Below are positions 7,540 to 15,167 of a stretch of DNA of 64,000 nt, piece after piece (the first letter of the stretch is position 1; each line of letters opens with the position of its first letter). Source of the DNA: Pseudomonas sp. RIT-PI-S (GTDB lineage Bacteria; Pseudomonadota; Gammaproteobacteria; Pseudomonadales; Pseudomonadaceae). The stretch spans positions 81,840 through 145,839 of the forward strand of contig NZ_JANZKJ010000014.1 of assembly GCF_025642975.1 (NCBI RefSeq), in the 5' to 3' direction. The notes beneath the pieces were generated by a model that worked only from the letters and a program-made list of their open reading frames with translations, was not told where the DNA came from and made no database searches. Position numbers and translations under genes: made by a program.

Positions 7540-9102
7540 TCAGGCGGGGGCAGAGGTGCGGATCAAGTGGTCGAAGGCCGCAAGCGAAGCCTTCGCGCCC
7601 TCGCCCATGGCGATGATGATCTGCTTGTACGGCACGGTAGTGACATCCCCCGCCGCAAAGATCCCTGGCAGGTCCGTTTCACCACGGGCATCAACCATCA
7701 CCTCGCCCCGGTTCGACAGTTCGATGGCGCCCTTGAGCCAGTCGGTGTTGGGCAACAGGCCGATCTGCACGAAGATGCCTTCGAGCGCGACCTTGTGCAG
7801 CTCACCGGTCTGCCGATCCTTGTAGGTCAGCCCGTTGACCTTCTGGCCGTCACCGTTGACCTCGGTGGTCAGCGCACTGGTGATGACCGTCACGTTCGGC
7901 AGGCTGGTCAGCTTGCGTTGCAACACCGCGTCGGCGCGCAGTTGGCTGTCGAACTCGATCAAGGTCACGTGCGCTACGATGCCCGCCAAGTCGATGGCCG
8001 CTTCCACGCCGGAGTTGCCGCCACCGATGACCGCAACGCGCTTGCCTTTGAACAAAGGGCCGTCACAGTGTGGGCAGTACGCAACGCCACGGTTACGGTA
8101 TTCCTGCTCGCCGGGTACATTCATTTCGCGCCAGCGGGCGCCGGTCGCGATGATCACGGCCTTGGCCTTGAGCGAGGCGCCGCCGGCGAAGCGTACTTCG
8201 TGCAGGTCGCCGTGCCGCCCTGGGATCAGCTGCTCGGCGCGCTGCAGGTTCATGATGTCGACTTCGTACTGCTTGACGTGTTCTTCCAACGCCATGGCCA
8301 GCTTCGGCCCTTCGGTTTCCTTCACCGAAATGAAGTTCTCGATCGCCAGGGTGTCCAGTACCTGGCCACCGAAGCGCTCAGCCGCCACGCCGGTACGAAT
8401 GCCCTTGCGCGCGGCGTAGATTGCCGCGGCAGAGCCCGCCGGGCCGCCACCGATCACCAGCACGTCGAATGGCGCCTTGCCGTTGAGTTTCTCGGCCTGG
8501 CGGGCACCGGCGTTGGTGTCGAGCTTGGCGAGGATCTCCTCGAGGCCCATGCGGCCTTGGCCGAACGGTTCGCCGTTGAGGTACACGCTAGGCACAGCCA
8601 TTACCTGGCGCTCGTCGACTTCAGCCTGGAACAGCGCACCGTCGATGGCCACGTGCTGAACGGCCGGGTTGATCACTGCCATCAGGTTCAACGCCTGGAC
8701 CACATCCGGGCAGTTCTGGCACGACAGCGAGAAGTAGGTCTCGAAGCGGAACTCGCCTTGCAGCGCGGCGATTTGCTCAAGGGTTTCGGCGCTCGCCTTG
8801 GACGGGTGACCGCCCACCTGCAGCAGCGCCAGCACCAGAGAAGTAAATTCGTGCCCCATGGGGATGCCAGCGAAGCGCAGGCTGATCTGGCCATTCGGGC
8901 GGTTGACGCTGAACGATGGCGTGCGCGCATCGGTGCCGTCGTCGCGCAAGGTAATGAGCGCGGACAGGCCTTGGATTTCCTGGAGCAACTCCAGCATTTC
9001 ACGGGATTTCGCACCGTCATCGAGCGAAGCGATCAGCTCGATCGGTTGGGTGACCCGTTCCAGGTACGACTTGAGCTGGGATTTGAGATTGGCGTCCAAC
9101 AT
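7540..9102 (-). CDS. ahpF: Alkyl hydroperoxide reductase subunit F
   Basis: 520 residues, the normal AhpF length. The N-terminal thioredoxin-like module carries C128-Q-N-C131, the FAD site is GGGPAGSAAA near 218, and the second redox pair is C343-P-H-C346. AhpF passes electrons from NADH through FAD and the two disulfides to AhpC, which reduces hydrogen peroxide and organic peroxides in the cytoplasm. It lies 125 bases downstream of ahpC on the same strand, separated by a hairpin that may reduce read-through. Expected control by OxyR is inferred from the family. Confidence 0.97.
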   Translation of the reverse strand: MLDANLKSQLKSYLERVTQPIELIASLDDGAKSREMLELLQEIQGLSALITLRDDGTDARTPSFSVNRPNGQISLRFAGIPMGHEFTSLVLALLQVGGHPSKASAETLEQIAALQGEFRFETYFSLSCQNCPDVVQALNLMAVINPAVQHVAIDGALFQAEVDERQVMAVPSVYLNGEPFGQGRMGLEEILAKLDTNAGARQAEKLNGKAPFDVLVIGGGPAGSAAAIYAARKGIRTGVAAERFGGQVLDTLAIENFISVKETEGPKLAMALEEHVKQYEVDIMNLQRAEQLIPGRHGDLHEVRFAGGASLKAKAVIIATGARWREMNVPGEQEYRNRGVAYCPHCDGPLFKGKRVAVIGGGNSGVEAAIDLAGIVAHVTLIEFDSQLRADAVLQRKLTSLPNVTVITSALTTEVNGDGQKVNGLTYKDRQTGELHKVALEGIFVQIGLLPNTDWLKGAIELSNRGEVMVDARGETDLPGIFAAGDVTTVPYKQIIIAMGEGAKASLAAFDHLIRTSAPA

Positions 9103-9140
9103 ACGGGCGATTTCCTTTGTACTTGATTCAGAAACAACAA

Positions 9141-9165
9141 CGCCCAGGCGAATATCGCCCGGGCG
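9141..9165 (-). terminator. Hairpin between ahpC and ahpF
   Basis: Ten-base arms CGCCCAGGCG / CGCCCGGGCG with one mismatch and a 5-nt loop. On the minus strand it is followed by GTTGTTGTTTC, a weak T-rich tail; on the plus strand by GTTTTT. It probably attenuates transcription from ahpC into ahpF. Confidence 0.6.
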
Positions 9166-9227
9166 TTTTTGTGGGCGGTGGTGTCGCTTAAGAGAGGCGG
9201 CTCACCGCCACGGACCTTTTCAAGGCC

Positions 9228-9791
9228 TTAGATCTTGCCGACCAGGTCCAGAGACGGAGCCAGGGTAGCTTCGCCTTCTTTCCACTTGGCTGGGCACACT
9301 TCGCCCGGGTGAGCGGCAACGTACTGGGCAGCCTTGACCTTGCGCAGCAGCTCCAGGGCGTCACGGCCCACGCCGCCGTCGGTGATTTCGACGATCTTGA
9401 TCTGGCCTTCCGGGTTGACCACGAAGGTGCCGCGGTCAGCCAAGCCTGCTTCTTCGATCAACACGTCGAAGTTGCGGGAAATGGCCAGGGTTGGGTCGGC
9501 GATCATCGGGTACTGGATCTTGCCGATGGTTTCCGAAGTGTCGTGCCACGCTTTGTGGGTGAAGTGGGTGTCGGTGGACACGCTGTAGATTTCCACGCCC
9601 AGCTTCTGGAACTCGGCGTAGTTGTCAGCCAGGTCGCCCAGTTCGGTCGGGCAGACGAAAGTGAAGTCGGCAGGGTAGAAGAACACCACAGACCACTTGC
9701 CTTTCAGGGTGGCTTCGGTCACTTCAACGAACTTGCCGCTGTGGAAGGCCTGGGCTTTGAAGGGTTTGATCTGGCTGTTGATGATGGGCAT
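9228..9791 (-). CDS. ahpC: Alkyl hydroperoxide reductase subunit C (peroxiredoxin)
   Basis: 187 residues from the ATG at 9791, exactly the usual AhpC length; AAGGAG precedes it and an upstream in-frame ATG at 9881 would add an unrelated leader. The peroxidatic cysteine is C47 in TFVCPTELGD and the resolving cysteine is C166 in VCPAKW. It is a typical 2-Cys peroxiredoxin of the cytoplasm, re-reduced by AhpF encoded next. An imperfect OxyR-like half-site lies about 90 bases upstream. Confidence 0.97.
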   Translation of the reverse strand: MPIINSQIKPFKAQAFHSGKFVEVTEATLKGKWSVVFFYPADFTFVCPTELGDLADNYAEFQKLGVEIYSVSTDTHFTHKAWHDTSETIGKIQYPMIADPTLAISRNFDVLIEEAGLADRGTFVVNPEGQIKIVEITDGGVGRDALELLRKVKAAQYVAAHPGEVCPAKWKEGEATLAPSLDLVGKI

Positions 9792-10229
9792 CGGTGAATC
9801 TCCTTGGTAGTGAAAACTGACTGGGGGAATCCTAGCCACGATTGCCCTGGCATGCTCATTGGCAATACACATGCTGACCATTGGTTTTGCCTATGGGCGA
9901 CTCGGCACGATAGGCCATGACAGGGAAAAGGGCGCGGCAGCGCAGGCTTTGTATATCACCGCCGCGCTTGCGTAAAGCATCTTACGGCTGGCTATCGATT
10001 GTTCGAGCCTCGGCGGCGTATGAATGTTTTCCCGCCCTGCCTAATGCCAAGCCCCCTTACAGGGCCTCCCCTGAGCTGTTGATTTTTCTAGAGTTTCTTG
10101 GTGCCTTTTCCTACACAGCGCTGGACGAGCCCACTTTAAGGTGACCGCAACTGAACGGCGTGATGAACGCACCTCGTTTGGATCCTTCAACTCTTGCGAC
10201 CGTCATCTGAATTAACAGGGAGCACCGCG
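9792..10229. other. Intergenic region upstream of ahpC
   Basis: 438 bases between divergent ahpC and the LuxR-type gene. ATTG-N7-CTAT at 9880-9894 resembles one half of an OxyR site (ATAG-N7-CTAT). The second half is not matched, so this is weak. The rest holds the promoter of the downstream LuxR-type gene; no small gene is convincing. Confidence 0.4.
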
Positions 10230-10475
10230 ATGTCGAGCAATGTCTTGAGCGCCTATGTACACCAGCTGGAACCCGTCCGCCTGACCAAGAAAGAAACCGC
10301 TGCCTTGCAGTGGAGCGCCCGGGGCAAGTCCTCATGGGAAATTTCGCGGATACTCGGCTGCAGCGAATCGGCGATCAACTTCCACTTCTGCAACATCCGC
10401 CGCAAGTTCGGTGTGAAATCCCGCCATGTGGCTGTGCTGCTTGCGCTCGAACACAACCTCATCGACCTCCACTAA
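10230..10475 (+). CDS. Stand-alone LuxR-type HTH protein
   Basis: 81 residues that are almost entirely a GerE/LuxR DNA-binding domain: LTKKETAALQWSARGKSS, then WEISRILGCSESAINFHFCN, then RRKFGVKSR. It lacks a receiver or ligand domain. I choose the ATG at 10230 (AGGGAG 7 bases upstream) over the one at 10194. It is followed after 32 bases by a full LuxR-type response regulator, so the two are probably co-transcribed. Target genes are unknown. Confidence 0.8.
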   Translation: MSSNVLSAYVHQLEPVRLTKKETAALQWSARGKSSWEISRILGCSESAINFHFCNIRRKFGVKSRHVAVLLALEHNLIDLH

Positions 10476-10507
10476 GCCCGCCGCCCGTCGCCCGCGCAGG
10501 AGTTGTA

Positions 10508-11152
10508 ATGGCCTTAAGTATCGCTATCGCCGATGACCATCCAGTGCTGCTGCATGGCTTGCGCCAGCAGCTGCAGAGCACGTCACGCAAACGCTTCGAG
10601 GTCTGCGCCAGCGTGACCAGTGGCCAGGCGCTGCTGCGCAGCCTGCGCGGCCTGACATGCGACCTTGCCCTGGTGGACTGGCACATGCCGGCACACGAAG
10701 GGCCCACTGGTGGCGAGCTGCTGCTGTGCTTGCGCGAGGCCTTCCCCCGGGTAGCCCTGGTGGTCATGACGGCCTCGCAACAGCCTACCCTGCTCGGCGC
10801 CTGCCTGGCGGCCGGCGCGAAAGGGCTATACGACAAACGCGGAGACAGCGAGCAGTTGCAGCGCATATTGATCCAGGCCGCTCACGGCAAAACCTCGGTG
10901 AGCCCGGGCTTTGAAGCGGTTCTCGAGCGGCACTATCTAAGCCGTCGCCATTGGGGCCAGGAAAACCGGCAACTGCTTAGCCCCCGCGAACGCGAAGTGA
11001 TCAATCTCAGTGCCGAAGGCTACAGCGGGCGTGAAATTGCCGCTCGGTTAGCGCGCAGCGAAAAGACCATCAGCCGCCAACGCCGTTCGGCGCTGGACAA
11101 GCTTGGCCTTCACGCCGACGCGCTGCCGCTGTATGAGCCTTCGCTGCCATAA
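10508..11152 (+). CDS. NarL/LuxR-family response regulator
   Basis: 214 residues: receiver domain (acidic pair D9-D10, predicted phosphoacceptor D57 in ALVDWHMP, conserved Lys in YDKRG) and a C-terminal LuxR HTH (LSPREREVINLSAEGYSGREIA). The ATG at 10508 has AGGAG 5 bases before it. No histidine kinase is adjacent, so the partner must be elsewhere. It follows the solo HTH gene and converges with gorA after 6 bases. The receiver resembles the BvgA/FixJ group but is not specific enough to name. Confidence 0.85.
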   Translation: MALSIAIADDHPVLLHGLRQQLQSTSRKRFEVCASVTSGQALLRSLRGLTCDLALVDWHMPAHEGPTGGELLLCLREAFPRVALVVMTASQQPTLLGACLAAGAKGLYDKRGDSEQLQRILIQAAHGKTSVSPGFEAVLERHYLSRRHWGQENRQLLSPREREVINLSAEGYSGREIAARLARSEKTISRQRRSALDKLGLHADALPLYEPSLP

Positions 11153-11158
11153 GCAGCC

Positions 11159-12514
11159 TTACTCGCCCACAGCGGTACGCATGGTCACGAACTCTTCGGC
11201 TGCGGTCGGATGCACGCCGATGGTATCGTCGAAAATCGCCTTGGTTGCGCCGGCTTTCAAGGCTACGCCCAGCCCTTGAATGATTTCCCCGGCGTCGGGC
11301 CCAACCATGTGGCAACCCAGGACCTTGTCCGATCCCGCATCGACTATCAGCTTCATGTAAATACGTTCGGGATTGTCGGTGAGGGTCAGCTTCATCGGCC
11401 GGAAGCGGCTTTCGAATATCCGCACCTTATGCCCAGCCTTCAGTGCCTGCGCCTCGGTCAAGCCGACGGTGCCGATGCTTGGCTGGCTAAACACCGCCGT
11501 AGGGATGTTCTGGTAATCCACCGGGCGATAGTGTTCGGGCTTGTAGAGCCGGCGCGCGATGGCCATGCCTTCGGCCAATGCCACCGGAGTCAGTTGCACG
11601 CGACCTATCACATCGCCAAGGGCGAGGATCGAAGGCTCATGGGTCTGGTAGTTATCGTCCACGGCAATGAACCCCTCGTCGTTGAGGGTGACCGCGGTGT
11701 GCTCCAGGCCCAGGTTGTCCAGCATGGGCCGGCGCCCAGTGGCGTACAGGATGCAGTCGGCTTCCAGCACCTCGCCGCTCTTGAGGGTGGCCTGCAGCAC
11801 GCCGTCGCGTTTGTCTATGCGGGCGATGTCCGCGTTGAAGCGCAGGTCGAGGCCTTTCTTGGTGAACTCTTCGGCCAAATGCGTGCGCACTCCGTCATCG
11901 AAGCCGCGCAAGAACAGCTCCCGGCGATACAGCTGGGTCGTTTGCGCGCCAAGGCCGTGGAAAATACCGGCAAATTCGACGGCGATATAGCCACCACCCA
12001 CCACGATCACCCGCTTGGGCAATTGCTCGAGGAAGAACACCTCGTTGGAGCTGATGGCGTGCTCACGCCCGGGGATGTCTGGGATAGACGGCCAACCGCC
12101 AGTCGCGATCAGGATGCGCTCACAGCTGTGACGTATGCCTCCCACCTCGACGGTATGCGGGTCGACGATGCGCGCGTGGCCGTCGAGCAGGGTGACCCCG
12201 CTGTTGCCCAGCATGGTGCGGTAGATGCCATTGAGGCGCTCGATTTCCCGGTTTTTGTTGGCGATCAATGTGCGCCAGTCAAAGCTCGGCGTGCCGGTCT
12301 CCCAGCCGAATGCCTGCGCGGTGGCGAAGTCTTCATGAAAATGCGCGCCATACACCAGCAGCTTTTTCGGCACGCAACCAACGTTCACACAGGTGCCGCC
12401 CAAATAGCGGCTTTCGGCGATAGCTACCTTGGCGCCAAACCCTGCGGAGAAGCGCGCCGCGCGTACCCCGCCGGAACCGGCGCCGATGACGAACAAATCA
12501 AAATCGTATGTCAT
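11159..12514 (-). CDS. gorA: Glutathione-disulfide reductase
   Basis: 451 residues. FAD site GAGSGGVRAAR at 11-21, redox-active disulfide C42-VNVG-C47, NAD(P)-binding glycine motif VGGGYIAVEF in the middle, and the C-terminal HPTAAEE carrying the catalytic His. It reduces oxidised glutathione with NADPH in the cytoplasm, complementing the AhpCF system nearby. The ATG has CAGGAG upstream, placed immediately after the galU terminator, so it is probably transcribed from its own promoter or by read-through from galU. Confidence 0.95.
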   Translation of the reverse strand: MTYDFDLFVIGAGSGGVRAARFSAGFGAKVAIAESRYLGGTCVNVGCVPKKLLVYGAHFHEDFATAQAFGWETGTPSFDWRTLIANKNREIERLNGIYRTMLGNSGVTLLDGHARIVDPHTVEVGGIRHSCERILIATGGWPSIPDIPGREHAISSNEVFFLEQLPKRVIVVGGGYIAVEFAGIFHGLGAQTTQLYRRELFLRGFDDGVRTHLAEEFTKKGLDLRFNADIARIDKRDGVLQATLKSGEVLEADCILYATGRRPMLDNLGLEHTAVTLNDEGFIAVDDNYQTHEPSILALGDVIGRVQLTPVALAEGMAIARRLYKPEHYRPVDYQNIPTAVFSQPSIGTVGLTEAQALKAGHKVRIFESRFRPMKLTLTDNPERIYMKLIVDAGSDKVLGCHMVGPDAGEIIQGLGVALKAGATKAIFDDTIGVHPTAAEEFVTMRTAVGE

Positions 12515-12534
12515 GAAAAAACTCCTGATGCGAA

Positions 12535-12563
12535 AACGCCGCCATTATGACAATGGCGGCGTT
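12535..12563 (-). terminator. Rho-independent terminator after galU
   Basis: Perfect 12-bp stem AACGCCGCCATT / AATGGCGGCGTT with a 5-nt loop, running into TTTTCG on the minus strand. It lies between the galU stop and the gorA ribosome site. Confidence 0.75.
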
Positions 12564-12584
12564 CGGTCTACCCGGGCCTGCAGT

Positions 12585-13421
12585 TTACAGCTGGCCTTTC
12601 TTGTAGAAGTTCTCGAAGCAGTAGTTGGTAGCGTCGATATAACCTTCGGCGCTGCCGCAATCGAAACGCTGGCCCTTGAACTTGTAAGCCAGCACGCAAC
12701 CGTCCTTGGCTTGCTTCATCAGCGCATCGGTGATCTGGATTTCGCCACCCTTGCCCGGTTCGGTCTGCTCGATCAGGTCGAAGATATCCGGCGTCAGGAT
12801 ATAGCGTCCAATGATCGCCAGGTTCGACGGTGCGTCTTCAGGCTTTGGTTTTTCCACCATGCTATGAACGCGATAGATGTCGTCGCGGATCATTTCGCCG
12901 GCGATCACCCCATACTTGCTGGTTTCTTGCGGATCGACTTCCTGGATAGCCACGATCGAGCAGCGGAACTGCTTGTACAGCTTGACCATCTGCTCCAGCA
13001 CACCATCGCCTTCGGGGTTGACGCACAGGTCGTCCGCCAGCACCACGGCGAAAGGTTCGTCACCGATCAGCGAACGGCCGCTGAGGATCGCGTGGCCCAA
13101 GCCTTTCATTTCGATCTGGCGGGTGTAGGAGAAGGTGCACTCGTCGAGCAGCTTGCGAATCCCGACCAGGTATTTTTCCTTGTCGGTGTTGCGGATCTGG
13201 TTTTCCAGCTCGTAGCTGATGTCGAAGTGGTCTTCGAGTGCCCGCTTGCCACGCCCGGTAACGATCGCAATACCGTTCAAGCCTGCTTCCAACGCTTCTT
13301 CAACGCCGTACTGGATCAGTGGCTTGTTAACCACCGGCAGCATTTCCTTGGGCATTGCCTTGGTAGCCGGCAAGAAGCGGGTACCGTAGCCGGCTGCCGG
13401 GAACAAGCATTTCTTGATCAT
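12585..13421 (-). CDS. galU: UTP-glucose-1-phosphate uridylyltransferase
   Basis: 278 residues with the nucleotidyltransferase start FPAAGYGTRFLPATK, the PKEMLPV motif, LADDLC in the middle and VEKPKPEDAPSN. GalU makes UDP-glucose from UTP and glucose 1-phosphate for exopolysaccharide, LPS core and trehalose synthesis. AAGGA 6 bases before the ATG supports the start. Phosphoglucomutase (19806-21446), which supplies its substrate, lies 6 kb away on the same strand. Confidence 0.96.
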   Translation of the reverse strand: MIKKCLFPAAGYGTRFLPATKAMPKEMLPVVNKPLIQYGVEEALEAGLNGIAIVTGRGKRALEDHFDISYELENQIRNTDKEKYLVGIRKLLDECTFSYTRQIEMKGLGHAILSGRSLIGDEPFAVVLADDLCVNPEGDGVLEQMVKLYKQFRCSIVAIQEVDPQETSKYGVIAGEMIRDDIYRVHSMVEKPKPEDAPSNLAIIGRYILTPDIFDLIEQTEPGKGGEIQITDALMKQAKDGCVLAYKFKGQRFDCGSAEGYIDATNYCFENFYKKGQL

Positions 13422-13565
13422 GAAGTGTCCTTGGTTCTTAGGGCGTTACGTACAAGTTCGGCGCAGTCTAATCACGCGCATCGAGGCTTACAATGGGGCC
13501 TGCGAAGCGGCTGCTGCATAAGTAGAAAAAAACCTTGCGGGTAAGTTCCGCGACGCTGACGGTAA

Positions 13566-13919
13566 TCATCCCGAGATACATTCCGTGGCCGCGGCTTGTA
13601 CATCCTTGAAGCGTAGCGGCAGGTTCGAAAGTCGCTCATGAACCTTGATCGTGCTACCACCGGAGCGCTCTTGGATGTCCACTACCGCAGCAGGCCCCGA
13701 AGCGAGTTTGCGCGGAACGATCACCTTGTAGCCGTTGGCGGTTTTATCGATGGCCACCGGCCCACGGCTAGCCGAGAGTTTGCGGGCGAGGCATTGAGTA
13801 TAGTCCTGGGGATCCTTGCCAGACATAACATCCATGGTCTCGTGGGTTTGTTCTATTTCAGCAACCGTGGCGCAGCCACCGAGCGTGAGCATGCCTAGCA
13901 ACAACCCAACTACCTTCAT
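13566..13919 (-). CDS. Small lipoprotein, paralogue of the one at 6456-6788
   Basis: 117 residues from the ATG at 13919 (GGAG upstream), with lipobox LGGC at residue 16. The mature part has YTQCLARK, NGYKVIVPRKLASG and a terminal region with ATEC. It shares layout and two Cys with the other small lipoprotein of this window. A longer in-frame ATG at 14294 would add a leader with no signal peptide and overlap the opposite-strand DUF1883 gene, so it is rejected. Confidence 0.75.
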   Translation of the reverse strand: MKVVGLLLGMLTLGGCATVAEIEQTHETMDVMSGKDPQDYTQCLARKLSASRGPVAIDKTANGYKVIVPRKLASGPAAVVDIQERSGGSTIKVHERLSNLPLRFKDVQAAATECISG

Positions 13920-14033
13920 GTTGATCTCCAAAAAAGAACCTAGGACCGTCACCGGCCAGGAACGTTCGCAGCGCCCGTGCTTGCCCGGTGCTGGCGTGCT
14001 ATCGTTCGGCCCTTGCCGATATCTGGAGCCAGC

Positions 14034-14336
14034 ATGAAATTCGTTCACCAGCGCGAACATCTCAATGAAGACGATGTGGTCGTTATCGAGTGTTCCCAGC
14101 GCTGTAATATCCGCCTGATGAGCGATGCCAACTTCCGCGCGTTCAAGAACGGCGCGCGCCACACCTACCACGGCGGCGCCTTCGACCGCTTCCCCGCCAG
14201 GATTACCGTTCCCAGTACCGGCTACTGGAACATCACCCTGGACACCGCCGGCAGCACACTTAATAACGCGGCGAAAAAGGCCCCGTTCAAACACTCGATC
14301 AAACTGATCCGCCGTTCGCCGTCTTCCTTCAGCTGA
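14034..14336 (+). CDS. DUF1883 domain protein
   Basis: 100 residues from the ATG at 14034. The sequence MKFVHQREHLNEDDVVVIEC, then NIRLMSDANFRAFKNG, then TYHGGAFDRFPA and GYWNITLD is the DUF1883 pattern, a small beta-rich domain of unknown role that in some bacteria is fused to TIR domains. No signal peptide. The stop is followed after 3 bases by a 56-residue gene. Confidence 0.85.
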   Translation: MKFVHQREHLNEDDVVVIECSQRCNIRLMSDANFRAFKNGARHTYHGGAFDRFPARITVPSTGYWNITLDTAGSTLNNAAKKAPFKHSIKLIRRSPSSFS

Positions 14337-14339
14337 GGT

Positions 14340-14510
14340 ATGCCTGTGTCACGCTACGTCATTCACTACACCCTCGATGGCCAGCGGCGCTGGGATTTCG
14401 CCCATCTCGAACATGGTTCGGTCGAAGAAGCGGTGCAGGCCCTGTTGGCCATCCACGGCGAAGCGCAGGCCGAAGCGCTCAAGGACATTCGCGTAACGCG
14501 CGCGCTTTAG
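14340..14510 (+). CDS. 56-residue protein, function unknown
   Basis: Starts at the ATG at 14340, three bases after the DUF1883 stop; GAGG overlaps that stop, suggesting coupled translation. A GTG at 14346 with better spacing to GAGG is an alternative start. The product (SRYVIHYTLDGQRRW, then LEHGSVEEAVQALLAIH, ending TRAL) looks like a small folded alpha/beta domain. It ends directly before the 82-bp repeat array. The family is not recognised. Confidence 0.6.
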   Translation: MPVSRYVIHYTLDGQRRWDFAHLEHGSVEEAVQALLAIHGEAQAEALKDIRVTRAL

Positions 14511-14511
14511 A

Positions 14512-15165
14512 GGTTCGCAGGCTGGCGCCAGCTCCTACGGGAGATGCTGCTTAGCCTGTGGGGTGCGGGCGCAGTCTGTGGCCTGGGCGCCTGGGGTTCG
14601 CAGGCTGCGCCAGCTCCTACGAGAGATGCTGCCCAGCCTGTGGGGTGCGGGCGCAGTCTGTGGCCTGGGCGCCTGGGGTTCGCAGGCTGCGCCAGCTCCT
14701 ACGGGAGATGCTGCCCAGCCCTGTGGGGTGCGGCGCAGTCTGTGGCCTGGGTGTCTGGGGTTCGCAGGCTGCGCCAGCTCCTACGGGAGATGCTGCCCAG
14801 CCTGTGGGGTGCGGGTGCAGTCTGTGGCCTGGGTGTCTGGGGTTCGCAGGCTGCGCCAGCTCCTACGGGAGATGCTGCCCAGTCCTGTGGGGTGCGGCGC
14901 AGTCTGTGGCCTTGGCGCCTGGGGTTCGCAGGCTGCGCCAGCTCCTACGGGAGATGCTGCCCAGTCCTGTGGGGTGCGGCGCAGTCTGTGGCCTGGGTGT
15001 CTGGGGTTCGCAGGCTGCGCCAGCTCCTACGGGAGATGCTGCCCAGCCATGTGGGGTGCGGCGCAGTCTGTGACTTGGGTGCGTAAGGTTCGCAGGCTGC
15101 GCCAGCTCCTACAGGAGATGCTGCCCAGCCTTGTGGGAGGCGGGCGCAGCCCGCGAACCGGCTTG
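14512..15165. repeat. Tandem array of eight 82-bp REP-like units
   Basis: GGTTCGCAGGCTGCGCCAGC recurs (first copy with one inserted base) at 14512, 14595, 14677, 14759, 14841, 14923, 15005 and 15087, a step of 82-83 bases. Each unit pairs a forward REP-like arm with a degenerate inverse arm (CTGTGGGGTGCGGGCGCAG); the last ends in the canonical GCGGGCGCAGCCCGCGAACC. It fills the gap between a plus-strand gene end and the stop of the chemoreceptor gene on the other strand. Because 82 is one more than a multiple of three and the unit lacks stops, all plus frames stay open; this is not evidence of coding. Confidence 0.9.
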
Positions 15166-15167
15166 GA

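Noticed and set aside
9917..10144. 75-codon plus-strand frame upstream of the LuxR-type gene
   Set aside because: No ribosome site, no recognisable features, and it lies in promoter sequence.
14512..15165. CRISPR array
   Set aside because: Whole 82-bp units repeat head to tail without unique spacers, and no cas genes are present; the Cas4-like domain at 21531-23807 belongs to a helicase.
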